Shown: piece by piece, positions 17,539 to 25,817 of the stretch
How positions within the stretch are numbered: position 1 is the stretch's first letter
How the letters are laid out: each line of letters begins with the position of its first letter
The notes under the pieces: generated by a model
Told to the model about the DNA's origin: nothing
Databases searched by the model: none
The model's input: only the letters and a program-made list of their open reading frames with translations
Position numbers and translations under genes: made by a program
Assembly (NCBI RefSeq): GCF_000626635.1
Contig: NZ_CP007451.1
Location: 3,326,001-3,390,000 of the forward strand
Reading direction: 5' to 3'
Length of the DNA stretch: 64,000 nucleotides
DNA from: Draconibacterium orientale
GTDB taxonomy: Bacteria > Bacteroidota > Bacteroidia > Bacteroidales > Prolixibacteraceae

Positions 17539-18102
17539 ATGAAGTACTTAATTGCCGGACTCGGTAATATAGGACCAGAATATAAAAATACTCGCCATAA
17601 TATTGGCTTTCAAATATTGGACGCACTCGCTGAGGCGTCCAATATTAGTTTTAACGATAAGCGTTACGGTTTTGTGGCTGAATATAAGTTCAAAGGCCGA
17701 ACGTTTATTTTGTTAAAGCCAACCACCTACATGAACCTGAGTGGGCGGGCAGTAAGTTACTGGTTACAAAAAGAGAAGATCGATATAAAAAACATGCTGG
17801 TGCTGGTTGATGATCTGGCACTGCCTTTTGGTACGCTGCGAGTGCGCGCAAAAGGCGGAGCCGGCGGCCACAACGGGCTCGAAAACATTAACCAGGTACT
17901 GGGACGAAACGATTATGCCCGTTTGCGTTTTGGTATTGGCGACGATTTCCATAAAGGCCACCAGGTAAACTACGTGTTAGGCGAGTGGTCGAAAGATGAG
18001 CAAAAAGAATTGCCCTTTAAAATCGACGATTCCATTGAAATAATAAAAAACTTCGGAACAATTGGAGTCGAACGAACAATGAATTTTCATAACAAAAAAT
18101 AA
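17539..18102 (+). CDS. pth: Peptidyl-tRNA hydrolase
   Basis: A 187-residue enzyme that frees peptides from prematurely released peptidyl-tRNA. The catalytic residues of the family are visible: Asn10 (GLGNIGPEY), His20 (NTRHNIGF) and Asp93 in the VLVDDLALPFGTLR segment, plus the glycine-rich AKGGAGGHNGL loop. The length is standard. It sits directly downstream of rplY (66 bp), and its stop codon abuts the ATG of the S4 gene (TAAATG), so the two form a tight unit. The rplY-pth pairing is common in bacteria. Confidence 0.96.
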   Translation: MKYLIAGLGNIGPEYKNTRHNIGFQILDALAEASNISFNDKRYGFVAEYKFKGRTFILLKPTTYMNLSGRAVSYWLQKEKIDIKNMLVLVDDLALPFGTLRVRAKGGAGGHNGLENINQVLGRNDYARLRFGIGDDFHKGHQVNYVLGEWSKDEQKELPFKIDDSIEIIKNFGTIGVERTMNFHNKK

Positions 18103-18480
18103 ATGGCTGAAGGAGTTCGCATAGATAAATGGTTGTGGGCCGTGCGGATTTTTAAAACCCGCAGTCAGGCTACTGAAGCTTGTAAAAAAGGCCATGTAAC
18201 AATTGGTGATTCGGTAATAAAAGCCTCGCGCGAAGTACATGTGGGCGAGGTAATAAAGGTGCGAAAATCGCCCATTACCAAAAGTTTTAAAGTGCTGGCA
18301 CTTTCGGGAAAAAGAATGGGAGCCAAACTGGTTACCGATTTTGCTGAGGATGTAACGCCGCCCGAGGAAATAGAATTGCTCGAGATGCAAAAAAACATGC
18401 GCTGGAGTGTTCGTGAAAAAGGCACCGGACGACCAACTAAAAAGGATCGCCGCGATTTGGATGACTTTTTTGAGTGGTAA
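18103..18480 (+). CDS. S4-domain RNA-binding protein, Hsp15-like
   Basis: A 125-residue basic protein. It begins with VRIDKWLWAVRIFKTRSQAT, the S4 motif found in heat-shock protein 15 (HslR) and related proteins, and has the second half of the motif in GHVTIGDSVIKASREVHVGE. Hsp15 recycles 50S subunits that carry peptidyl-tRNA, which fits its position with no gap after pth. The C-terminus is rich in Arg and Lys (REKGTGRPTKKDRRDLDDF). A short ATG right after the pth stop makes the start unambiguous. Confidence 0.88.
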   Translation: MAEGVRIDKWLWAVRIFKTRSQATEACKKGHVTIGDSVIKASREVHVGEVIKVRKSPITKSFKVLALSGKRMGAKLVTDFAEDVTPPEEIELLEMQKNMRWSVREKGTGRPTKKDRRDLDDFFEW

Positions 18481-18524
18481 GGGGTTGAAGGACTGAAGGA
18501 TTGAAGGGATGATACTCGATAATT

Positions 18525-18600
18525 GATTCTGGATATTGGATATTGGATATTGGATATTGGATTCTTGATACTTGGTACTTGATACTTGCACTTGCAACTG
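18525..18600. repeat. ATATTGG heptamer repeat tract
   Basis: About five tandem copies of ATATTGG, followed by TTGATACTTGGTACTTGATACTTG words, between the S4 gene and the DUF4924 gene. Confidence 0.75.
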
Positions 18601-18675
18601 ATTTTCACAACTTTTGCCTTTTTACTTTTGCCTTTTACCTTTTAGTTAAATCATCGAAACATAAAACAAAAAGAA

Positions 18676-19215
18676 ATGCTTGTAGCAAAACAAAAACGAA
18701 AAGAGAATATAGCCGAATACATCCTGTATTTGTATCAGATTGAAGACATGATCAGAGCTTTTAAACTGGATATGAAGCTTATTGAGGAGCGTTTGGTAGC
18801 CAATTACAAAGCCGACGATAAAACAAAAGCAGCCATTACCGACTGGTATGCCAATTTGGTGCTGATGATGGATAAAGAGAAGATCAGGGAGAAAGGGCAT
18901 TTTCAGTTTCTTACCAACCTGGTTTCGGATGTAAACGATTTCCATTTAAAGCTTATGGAAACCTCGAAAGACGGTATGTATGTGCAAACCTACAAAACTG
19001 TTGCGGGGCTGGTTTCGGAGCTGAAAGAGAAAAACCCGGAGGCCAAAAACGATGTTGACCTGGGAATTACCGCTGTTTATGGTTTTCTGCTGCTTAAAAT
19101 GCAACAAAAAGATATTTCAATTGATACGCTGGAAGCCATAAAACGCATCAGTAAATGGCTGGGTGATCTGTCGAAATTATACCGCGATTTCGAAAACGGC
19201 GATTTCGATTTCTAA
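18676..19215 (+). CDS. DUF4924-like cytoplasmic protein
   Basis: A 179-residue protein that is largely helical and charged, beginning LVAKQKRKENIAEYILYLYQIEDMIRAF. The wording matches a Bacteroidota-specific family I know as DUF4924, whose function is unknown. There is no signal peptide or membrane segment. It is preceded by a gap with ATATTGG repeats at 18525-18565 and followed by the 21-bp array at 19296-19522. I infer no role. Confidence 0.7.
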   Translation: MLVAKQKRKENIAEYILYLYQIEDMIRAFKLDMKLIEERLVANYKADDKTKAAITDWYANLVLMMDKEKIREKGHFQFLTNLVSDVNDFHLKLMETSKDGMYVQTYKTVAGLVSELKEKNPEAKNDVDLGITAVYGFLLLKMQQKDISIDTLEAIKRISKWLGDLSKLYRDFENGDFDF

Positions 19216-19295
19216 ACAAGCTTTTCGTTCATTCCCCCGACACATAGTAGCCAATCTCTTTTGATTTTCAGATACTCCTGCTATAAAAACAGGGC

Positions 19296-19522
19296 TGCGA
19301 GCCAGTAAAAATGCCTTGCGAGTATAAAATATAAGCTCGCGAGGTACAAATAATAGCGTGCGAGCAATAAATAAACACATGCGAGCTGCAATAAAACGGT
19401 AGCGAGCTATACTCGCACGGTAATATTATTAGCTCGCACACTTGTATTTATGGCTCGCATGGCGATAATAATAGCTCGCGCCTTAATATTTAAAGCTCGC
19501 ATTATATTTTTATCTACTCGCA
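19296..19522. repeat. Twelve-unit 21-bp-phased dyad array of GCGAGC / GCTCGC
   Basis: Six units of TGCGAGC (or one-base variants) begin at 19296, 19317, 19338, 19359, 19380 and 19401, then six units of GCTCGCA (or variants) at 19411, 19432, 19453, 19474, 19495 and 19516. Spacing is exactly 21 bp within each half, and the halves mirror each other around 19409. Spacers between units are AT-rich and differ from one another. The array fills the gap between a DUF4924 gene and the DCC gene. No known element I recognise has this layout. Confidence 0.9.
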
Positions 19523-19556
19523 GGGTAATAATAGATGCAGGGAAGGAGTTTATGCG

Positions 19557-19928
19557 TTAGAAACTACGGCAGCTGGTTCGTTTTCCAAACCATTTGTAGC
19601 GGTTGTTGGCTACGAAACGATATAAATTGTCGCGCCAGCTTTTGGGCAGTAGCTTAAATGCAGTCAGCCAGCTCCAGGGAGCTTTAAGGTGCTTGCAGAT
19701 TTCAATTACCGCATCCGATTCGGAAAATACCTGGTTGTTTTGAATTAGCACTACGGTGTTAATTTCAAGCGGTAACTTAAACTCCTTTAATAGTGGTTGT
19801 CCTTCTTCCGATTGTAGCGCAACAAGCTTAAAATCGTCCTCCTGCGCTTTTTTTAGAATTAAATCGACTGCAGAATTACAAAGATTACAAACGCCGTCGA
19901 AAAGTAGTATCATTTGTTTTTGCTTCAC
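19557..19928 (-). CDS. DCC-family thiol-disulfide oxidoreductase-like protein
   Basis: A 123-residue protein of the DUF393/DCC family. It opens with LLFDGVCNLCNSAVDLILKK, which carries the eponymous D-x-x-C-x-x-C motif (D, C and C in DGVCNLC), and has a thioredoxin-like fold expectation. Members are small predicted disulfide oxidoreductases with no established substrate. It lies directly beside the 21-bp array and reads toward it, so the array is at its 3' end. It is a single gene. Confidence 0.85.
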   Translation of the reverse strand: MKQKQMILLFDGVCNLCNSAVDLILKKAQEDDFKLVALQSEEGQPLLKEFKLPLEINTVVLIQNNQVFSESDAVIEICKHLKAPWSWLTAFKLLPKSWRDNLYRFVANNRYKWFGKRTSCRSF

Positions 19929-20230
19929 ACTAGCATAACAACGTGTAATCGTTTAGGTTGAAGGAAGGATTAAGGATTAAGGATTGAGGGATTGAGGGAC
20001 TGAAAAACTGAAGGATTGAAATGTTTGAATGCTGAATGCAATAATGCTTGAATGCGTAAATGCTTAAATGAACAACGACTTTGGGTAACTCCGTGCCTCC
20101 TTTGAGCAATTTTGTGGTTAACTCTTTTTTTGAAAAATTGTAAGATTGCCTGTCGCTATTTTGCGTCAGCTAGTGACTAATGACCAATGACCAATGACTA
20201 ATGACCAATGACCAATTGACTGGCAGCCCT
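19929..20230. repeat. Intergenic region with inverted copy of the 110-bp repeat family and short tandem words
   Basis: About 19975-20131 is the reverse complement of the AAAGAGTTAACCACAAAG family seen at 11827 and 12064. It is followed by a tract of tandem TGACCAATGAC / TGACTAATGAC words at about 20170-20220. No gene. Confidence 0.7.
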
Positions 20231-21283
20231 CTACTTATTGGTTTTATAGTCGGTTATTAACCCCAATGTTAACCAGTTGGCCACTGCCTGGCGGTTATCG
20301 GGAATAACCAAACGTTTAACATCGCGCTGGTGGTTCATGTTGCCAAGCTCAATAAAAATGGCTGTAGGCCACGTACTTCTCACAACGTATAAATTTCTGT
20401 TCGATACCGTGCCGGTGTAACCCCGGTTAGGCTGATGTTCGTGGTATTTCTTTTCAATCGTGTCGCGAAGAATTTTACATGCTTTTTCTCCTGTTTCGCT
20501 GCGTTTATCGTGATAGAAAAAGATATCGATGTTTTCGCTTCTTGATCTTGAATCCACGTGTACGGCAATCATACGCTGAAAGGACCCCTTGTGTTTTTTA
20601 TAAAGCTGGTTGACCGCATCAGTTCGTTGACGCAGTCGCTTGGTTTGGTTCAACGGAATTTTTAAGTTCGGATAACAAACTTCGTCTTTATCCGCTTTCA
20701 GGCTGTATTCATCACGTATTCCGTCGTTTTTGTCGCGGGTGATCATATACACTGTAGCGCCATTTTCAATAAGCTTTCGTGCCAGGCGTAAAGTAACATC
20801 GTAAGCGTATTCATCTTCATAAACATGGTAGCCATTGTATTTTCCAACAGCGCCGGGATCGGGGCCTCCATGGCCTCCTACCAGGTAATAAACAGCTCCT
20901 TTCAGGTCGTTACTTAAAATCTCAACATCGGCATACTTACTGCCAAAAATATCGTAGTGTACCATTTTGCCGGTTCCTTTTGAAGGAGTGGTACTTGCAG
21001 CAGGCGTTGCCGGCAATTTTGCCGTATCAGGAAGTTTGTATTTTACGCCGGCAAATAGGGTATTATTTTGCCCCAGGTTGCTTTTGTTTAAGGCAATAAA
21101 ATCATCCATATATTCTACTGATGATAAACCATACCTGGTAAGCAAACGGTAAATGCCATCGCCTTTTAGTGCAACAACTTCTTTGGTTTGCGACTGGCTG
21201 TTTAAGGGAAGTAGAAATATTGCCAGAAATAAGATGAAAAGTATTTTGGTAACTGAATTTATATGTAAGTTTGACCCGAACAT
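20231..21283 (-). CDS. N-acetylmuramoyl-L-alanine amidase with LysM-like N-domain
   Basis: A cell-wall hydrolase cutting the amide bond between N-acetylmuramic acid and the stem peptide. The Amidase_3 catalytic domain is recognisable from the zinc ligands in VGGHGGPDPGAVG (His), the Glu in the EDEYAYDVTLRLARKL helix, a His in AVHVDSRSR, and the catalytic Glu in FIELGNMNHQRD near the C-terminus. Before it is a LysM-like segment (GDGIYRLLTRYGLSSVEYMD). The N-terminus has a signal-peptide-like hydrophobic stretch (ILFILFLAIFLLPL). The frame extends to 21316; I prefer the Met at 21283, which leaves a normal leader. It is divergent from the 5'-nucleotidase gene. Confidence 0.87.
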   Translation of the reverse strand: MFGSNLHINSVTKILFILFLAIFLLPLNSQSQTKEVVALKGDGIYRLLTRYGLSSVEYMDDFIALNKSNLGQNNTLFAGVKYKLPDTAKLPATPAASTTPSKGTGKMVHYDIFGSKYADVEILSNDLKGAVYYLVGGHGGPDPGAVGKYNGYHVYEDEYAYDVTLRLARKLIENGATVYMITRDKNDGIRDEYSLKADKDEVCYPNLKIPLNQTKRLRQRTDAVNQLYKKHKGSFQRMIAVHVDSRSRSENIDIFFYHDKRSETGEKACKILRDTIEKKYHEHQPNRGYTGTVSNRNLYVVRSTWPTAIFIELGNMNHQRDVKRLVIPDNRQAVANWLTLGLITDYKTNK

Positions 21284-21359
21284 GTTTACTACTATTTTGT
21301 TTCCTTTGAACAACATTTAATGCTAAAATAGAATTAACGAAAAAAACTATAATTTATTT

Positions 21360-22118
21360 ATGCGACAAACTATCAGCTATCTGTTGTTAATAACTTGCCT
21401 GTTGTTCACTTTTTCGTGTAAAACACAGTATGTTCAAAAAAGTTATGAAGTCGGTAATATTTCTGTGTCAGAGGAAGTTGGAACAATGGACAGTACTATT
21501 GTTCAGCTTTATGCGCCCTACAAAATCATTCTTGAAAAAGATATGAACCGGGTGTTAGCCATCTCTGAAAATGAATTGGTTAAAGGCAAGCCTGAAAGCC
21601 TGCTCACAAACTTTCTGGCCGATTTACTACTTGCACAGGGAGCAGTGGTGGCCAACAATCAGCAACTGAATATTACTCCTGCCGTATCGTTTTTTAATTA
21701 TGGCGGTATTCGGTCAACGCTCCCCAAAGGTGAAATAACCGTGGGGAATATCTTTGAGTTAATGCCTTTTGAGAATGAATTGGTTTTATTGGAATTAAAA
21801 GGCGACAAAATGCAGGCCTTTCTGGATTATATTGCCGATCATGGAGGTGGAAGTGTTGGCGGTGTGGAAATGATTATTGCCAATGATAAAGCTACTGATG
21901 TGAAAATTCAGGGCGAGAAAATAGATTTCAATAAAAGTTACTGGTTGGCAACTAACGATTATGTAGCTGCCGGTGGCGATGGACTGGAAATGCTGGCCGA
22001 AAATGAGCAGTTTATAAACAGTGGCGAAAAAATACGTGATCTGATAATTAATTACCTGGAAGAATTGAGCGGTAATAATAAGCATGTTAACCCAAAGCTG
22101 GATGGGAGGATAAAATAA
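21360..22118 (+). CDS. 5'-nucleotidase C-terminal (substrate-binding) domain lipoprotein
   Basis: A 252-residue protein with a lipoprotein signal (LLFTFSC). The remainder matches the C-terminal domain of UshA-type 5'-nucleotidases: NFLADLLLAQGA with NYGGIRSTLPKGEIT (adenine-binding strand), the FELMPFENELV stretch, and DYVAAGGDGLEML near the end. This half normally binds the nucleotide base, while the metallophosphatase half carries the metals. Its stop overlaps the ATG of the metallophosphatase by one base (TAATG at 22116-22120), so the two are translationally coupled as a split enzyme in reverse domain order. Confidence 0.85.
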   Translation: MRQTISYLLLITCLLFTFSCKTQYVQKSYEVGNISVSEEVGTMDSTIVQLYAPYKIILEKDMNRVLAISENELVKGKPESLLTNFLADLLLAQGAVVANNQQLNITPAVSFFNYGGIRSTLPKGEITVGNIFELMPFENELVLLELKGDKMQAFLDYIADHGGGSVGGVEMIIANDKATDVKIQGEKIDFNKSYWLATNDYVAAGGDGLEMLAENEQFINSGEKIRDLIINYLEELSGNNKHVNPKLDGRIK

Positions 22119-23026
22119 TGGATAGAAGAAGATTTATAAGAAATGTGGCCGCCGGAACAGCCGGAATTACTTTAGGAGCGGTACCTTACGAATTGTTTGC
22201 TCACGAAGATTTTACCACGATATCGATACTGCACACCAACGATATTCACTGTCATATCGAACCATTTACAGGAAGTAACGAACGATATGCCAACAAAGGC
22301 GGTTTAGCACGAATTGCCAAACTGGCTGCGCTTGAGCGTCAAAAAAATCCGAATACCCTGTTGCTCGATGCCGGCGATATGTTTCAGGGAACGCCTTACT
22401 TTAACTACTTTAAAGGCGAGTTGATGTTAAAGGTGATGAGCGAGGCCGGTTACGATGCAAGTACAATTGGTAACCACGAATTTGATAACGGATTACAGGG
22501 AATAAAAGATCCGCTGCCCAATGCCGAATTCCCCATCATTTCTTCGAATTACGATTTCTCGGACACCATATTATCGGGAAGTTTCCCCGAGTATAAGATT
22601 TTTAGGCGCGATGGCGTAAAAATCGGAATTTACGGGGTCGGTATCGAGTTGGAAAACCTGGTTGGGAAGAAAAATTACGGAGCAACCGTTTATAACGATC
22701 CGGTGGTTGTTGCACAGCGAATGGAAAGTTTCCTGAAAAATGAAAAGAAATGCGATTTGGTAATCTGTCTTTCGCATATCGGATTACGTTACCGCGACAA
22801 CAAGGTAAGCGATATGGTTCTTGCTGCCGAAACATCATTTACCGATTTAATTATTGGCGGACACACACACTCGTACCTTGAAAAACCACTGGAAGAAAAG
22901 AACAAACTCGGACAGACTGTAATTGTAAACCAAGCCTGGTGGGGTGGTCTTGTGGTTGGAAAAATAGATTTTGTTTTCGAAAAATCAAAAAGGAATAAAA
23001 AAGCAGTTTATTCCGATCTGCTATAA
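22118..23026 (+). CDS. 5'-nucleotidase metallophosphatase domain, Tat-exported
   Basis: A 302-residue protein starting MDRRRFIRNVAAGTAGI, a twin-arginine signal (RRRF). The calcineurin-like metallophosphatase motifs follow: HTNDIHCHIEP (D and H ligands), DAGDMFQGTPYF, GNHEFDNG with the conserved Asn-His, and the later LSHIGLR and GGHTHSYL motifs. Dinuclear-metal hydrolysis of nucleotide 5'-phosphates is the family reaction. It pairs with the gene immediately upstream, which supplies the nucleotide-binding half. A folded, metal-loaded enzyme exported by Tat while its partner is an outer lipoprotein is unusual but coherent. Confidence 0.9.
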   Translation: MDRRRFIRNVAAGTAGITLGAVPYELFAHEDFTTISILHTNDIHCHIEPFTGSNERYANKGGLARIAKLAALERQKNPNTLLLDAGDMFQGTPYFNYFKGELMLKVMSEAGYDASTIGNHEFDNGLQGIKDPLPNAEFPIISSNYDFSDTILSGSFPEYKIFRRDGVKIGIYGVGIELENLVGKKNYGATVYNDPVVVAQRMESFLKNEKKCDLVICLSHIGLRYRDNKVSDMVLAAETSFTDLIIGGHTHSYLEKPLEEKNKLGQTVIVNQAWWGGLVVGKIDFVFEKSKRNKKAVYSDLL

Positions 23027-23040
23027 AAATTCAGCTGCCG

Positions 23041-24627
23041 ATGCAACGATTTCACAGGCTATTGCTTTCTGCTGGTACCGGTGTATTGTTAAGTCTGCCC
23101 TGGCTGGGATTTCCCGGCTGGGTACTTTTTATTGCATTGGTTCCGCTGCTTTTTCTCGAACATTTCTTTTATAAGTTTAAAGAAGGTTTTCCCCCGGTTT
23201 CGCTGTGGGGGCATGTTTTTCTGGCAGCCTTGATTTGGAATATTCTGGCTTCGTGGTGGATGGCAAAAGTTTCGCTGGCAGGAGTGGGGTCGGCCATGAT
23301 TTTCAATGCCTTTCTGCTGTCGTTCGTTTGGTGGGGAGCGCATTCCATTCACCGAAAATTATCATCGCCACTGGGCTATATTTCGTTGGTTGTTTTTTGG
23401 ATTTCGCTGGAGTACCTGCAGTTTAAATGGGATATTGAATGGCCTTGCCTGCAACTGGGGAGTGTGTTAGCCACCGATGTAAAAATCATTCAGTGGTACG
23501 AATATACCGGAACTTTTGGCGGATCGCTGTGGATTTTGCTTGTGAATTTATTTCTCTTTCAGCTAATTCGGAATATTCAGCTGAAAAGTTCATTAAAAAA
23601 GACCGTTACAAGTTCAACTGCAATGCTGCTTTTGCTGGTCGTTCCGTTAATCATTTCTTTTCGGATGTACGCTTCATACCGGGAAACGGAAAATCCCATA
23701 AACATTGCCATTGTTCAACCCAACGTCGATCCGTATAGCGAAAGGTTCGACATGGAAGCAGAAACGCAAAAACTGGATGATTTTCTGCGGTTGGCCGCCG
23801 AAGTTACAAGCGATAGTGCCGACTTTATTGTTGGCCCGGAAACTTTGTTTGAACATCAAACCCTTTGGAATGAAGCAACTTTTGATTCGAATGCATTTTT
23901 AAACCGTTTACACAACTTTCTTCAGCAGTATAACCAGGCGGAACTGGTGTTTGGCGTTTCGTCTTACGAAGTGTACGAAAACAAAGAGGATATTACATAC
24001 ACCGCACAGCAAAACGATGGCGTAACTTACGATCGCTACAACACGGCAATGCTTTTTACCAAAGCCGGTGAGATACAGATTTACCATAAATCGAAACTGG
24101 TGGCCGGAGTTGAAAAGGTACCTTTCCAAAAATATCTTTCCTTCCTTAAGAACAACTACATTGATTTGGGAGGGGCTTCCGGTTCGCTGGGAAGCCAAAA
24201 AGAATCCTCAAACCTGGTAGCCGAAAAAGCTGTTATTGCACCCGTAATTTGTTTCGAGTCAGTATTTGGTGACTATGTGACCGGTTACATTAAAAAAGGA
24301 GCTGAAGTAATTTTTGTTATCACCAACGATGGATGGTGGAAAAACTCGCGCGGATACAAGCAACACCTTCTGTTTTCGCAGTTGCGGGCCGTTGAAACGC
24401 GGCGAAGCATCGCTCGGTCGGCAAACACCGGAACCTCGTGTTTTATTAACCAGCGTGGCGATGTTTTGCAGGCTACAAACTGGTGGCAGCAAACGACTAT
24501 TGCCGGAACAATCAACAAAAATCAAGCACTGACTTTTTACGTGGAACATGGCGATTTTATCGCCCGTACTTCGGTGTTTATAAGCGTATTAATGGTGTTG
24601 CTGGTGTTGGTGAGAAGGTTCGCGTAA
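23041..24627 (+). CDS. lnt: Apolipoprotein N-acyltransferase
   Basis: A 528-residue inner-membrane enzyme that adds the third acyl chain to the N-terminal cysteine of lipoproteins. About six N-terminal membrane helices (residues about 5-220) precede a nitrilase-like domain. Its catalytic triad is visible: Glu in VGPETLFEHQ, Lys in YHKSKLVAGVEKVPF, and Cys in PVICFESVFGDY, with the essential Trp/Glu arms around. It lies 14 bp after the 5'-nucleotidase operon and may be cotranscribed with it. The length is typical. The window contains many lipoproteins that need this enzyme. Confidence 0.94.
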   Translation: MQRFHRLLLSAGTGVLLSLPWLGFPGWVLFIALVPLLFLEHFFYKFKEGFPPVSLWGHVFLAALIWNILASWWMAKVSLAGVGSAMIFNAFLLSFVWWGAHSIHRKLSSPLGYISLVVFWISLEYLQFKWDIEWPCLQLGSVLATDVKIIQWYEYTGTFGGSLWILLVNLFLFQLIRNIQLKSSLKKTVTSSTAMLLLLVVPLIISFRMYASYRETENPINIAIVQPNVDPYSERFDMEAETQKLDDFLRLAAEVTSDSADFIVGPETLFEHQTLWNEATFDSNAFLNRLHNFLQQYNQAELVFGVSSYEVYENKEDITYTAQQNDGVTYDRYNTAMLFTKAGEIQIYHKSKLVAGVEKVPFQKYLSFLKNNYIDLGGASGSLGSQKESSNLVAEKAVIAPVICFESVFGDYVTGYIKKGAEVIFVITNDGWWKNSRGYKQHLLFSQLRAVETRRSIARSANTGTSCFINQRGDVLQATNWWQQTTIAGTINKNQALTFYVEHGDFIARTSVFISVLMVLLVLVRRFA

Positions 24628-25549
24628 AGACAAAAAAAATCCGCACTAATCCATTGTGTATAACCCCTGTATAACAGGATTTGAGCGCCCGGCTGATCAA
24701 ACTTCCATCGGTCCGAAGACTCACCCCGATAAATCGGGACTACAAGGCCTGCTTTTACAACCATAAAGAGCTTACTCGGTTTAATTTTTTCTGTTGAGTT
24801 TACCAATTTATAGATTAATGCGGAAAATATTTTTTCTCTCTCAAAGAACTCGTTTTCTATACTTCAAATGTAGGCGTAAGCTTTGGTATATGCAAATTTT
24901 GGAGGTTAATTTTAATGAATGAAAAGGTAATGTGTTGTTGGATAGTTTATTAAATCGTAACGATTTTTATGAAACTTTTATCGTATTATGTGAGTTGTTT
25001 TACCGCGTAGATGTTTATGATATGTTATCGTAAATTCCGAACTCCATTATTCGATTTTACGCGAACAAAATGTAATGCTTAAAATAATAGGGTGGAGTAA
25101 TACAGGAGCTTTATTATATCGTATTTATGCGGTAACAAACAGTAATTTTTCACTAACGTAATAAGTAGGCCTTGATTTTTTACGCATTTATTTAACGGCC
25201 ATCCCTATTAATTACTACGCGTTGTTGGATTTATTTCCTGCTTCCTCACACCAATAATTATCGGTAAAAAAAAGCAAAACCTTTATCCTGAATTCTCGCC
25301 TCAATGGTAATCCGTGGTACATGTGGAAACACCCTTTTTTTCGCATGTTACTCGCTCTTTTTGTGGCACTTAAATCAGCCGGTTTACGAATTCGTAACGA
25401 AACTATTGTATTAAAAAGTCGTGTATAACAGAATAATTTATAACATAAAAATAAATGTTGTTTATAGGCTCAGCGAAGCTTTTAAAATAATTGGCACAGA
25501 AGGTAAAATACACAAAAAAACGTATGCAATAGATCTCTTTCCGATTGTA
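24628..25549. other. Long intergenic stretch, no gene seen
   Basis: AT-rich non-coding DNA between lnt and the TonB receptor locus. I find no credible ORF, tRNA or known riboswitch. A small CCCGATAAATCGGG hairpin at about 24727-24740 is the only clear symmetry and has no T run. The region may hold the end of the lnt transcript and the distal promoter of the iron locus. Confidence 0.5.
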
Positions 25550-25569
25550 AAATCCCTATTAATAGGGAT
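25550..25569. promoter_or_regulatory. Perfect 20-bp palindrome upstream of the TonB receptor gene
   Basis: AATCCCTATTAATAGGGATT is a perfect palindrome, 249 bp upstream of the receptor start and 34 bp upstream of the Fur-like site. It suits a dimeric regulator but has no match that I can name. Confidence 0.45.
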
Positions 25570-25602
25570 TGCCGGCGGGTACTCAAAAATTTAATTTTGC
25601 CC

Positions 25603-25621
25603 TCATAATGATAATGATTCG
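25603..25621 (+). promoter_or_regulatory. Fur-box-like site
   Basis: The sequence TCATAATGATAATGATTCG resembles the classical Fur core GATAATGATAATCATTATC (repeated GATAAT hexamers). It lies about 200 bp upstream of the TonB receptor in a locus whose other genes are iron-reductase related, so iron-dependent control is likely. Confidence 0.5.
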
Positions 25622-25817
25622 GAGTGAAAACAATTATTACTGTAAAACAATAAAAGAATTGGGAAGAGACAGATGACTATAAGAATAATTACAGTAATAA
25701 GTGAAAACATAGCACCGTCGAAGTCCGGAGAGAATAGCATTACCAGTACTGATTGATTTTTTTTAGTCACTCATTTATATCAAATCTTAATAAAAATAAA
25801 AATTTAAAATACCTGTA

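Noticed and set aside
25604..25817. A riboswitch (cobalamin or TPP) upstream of the TonB receptor
   Set aside because: I found no conserved riboswitch core; Fur-like and palindromic sites explain the symmetry better.
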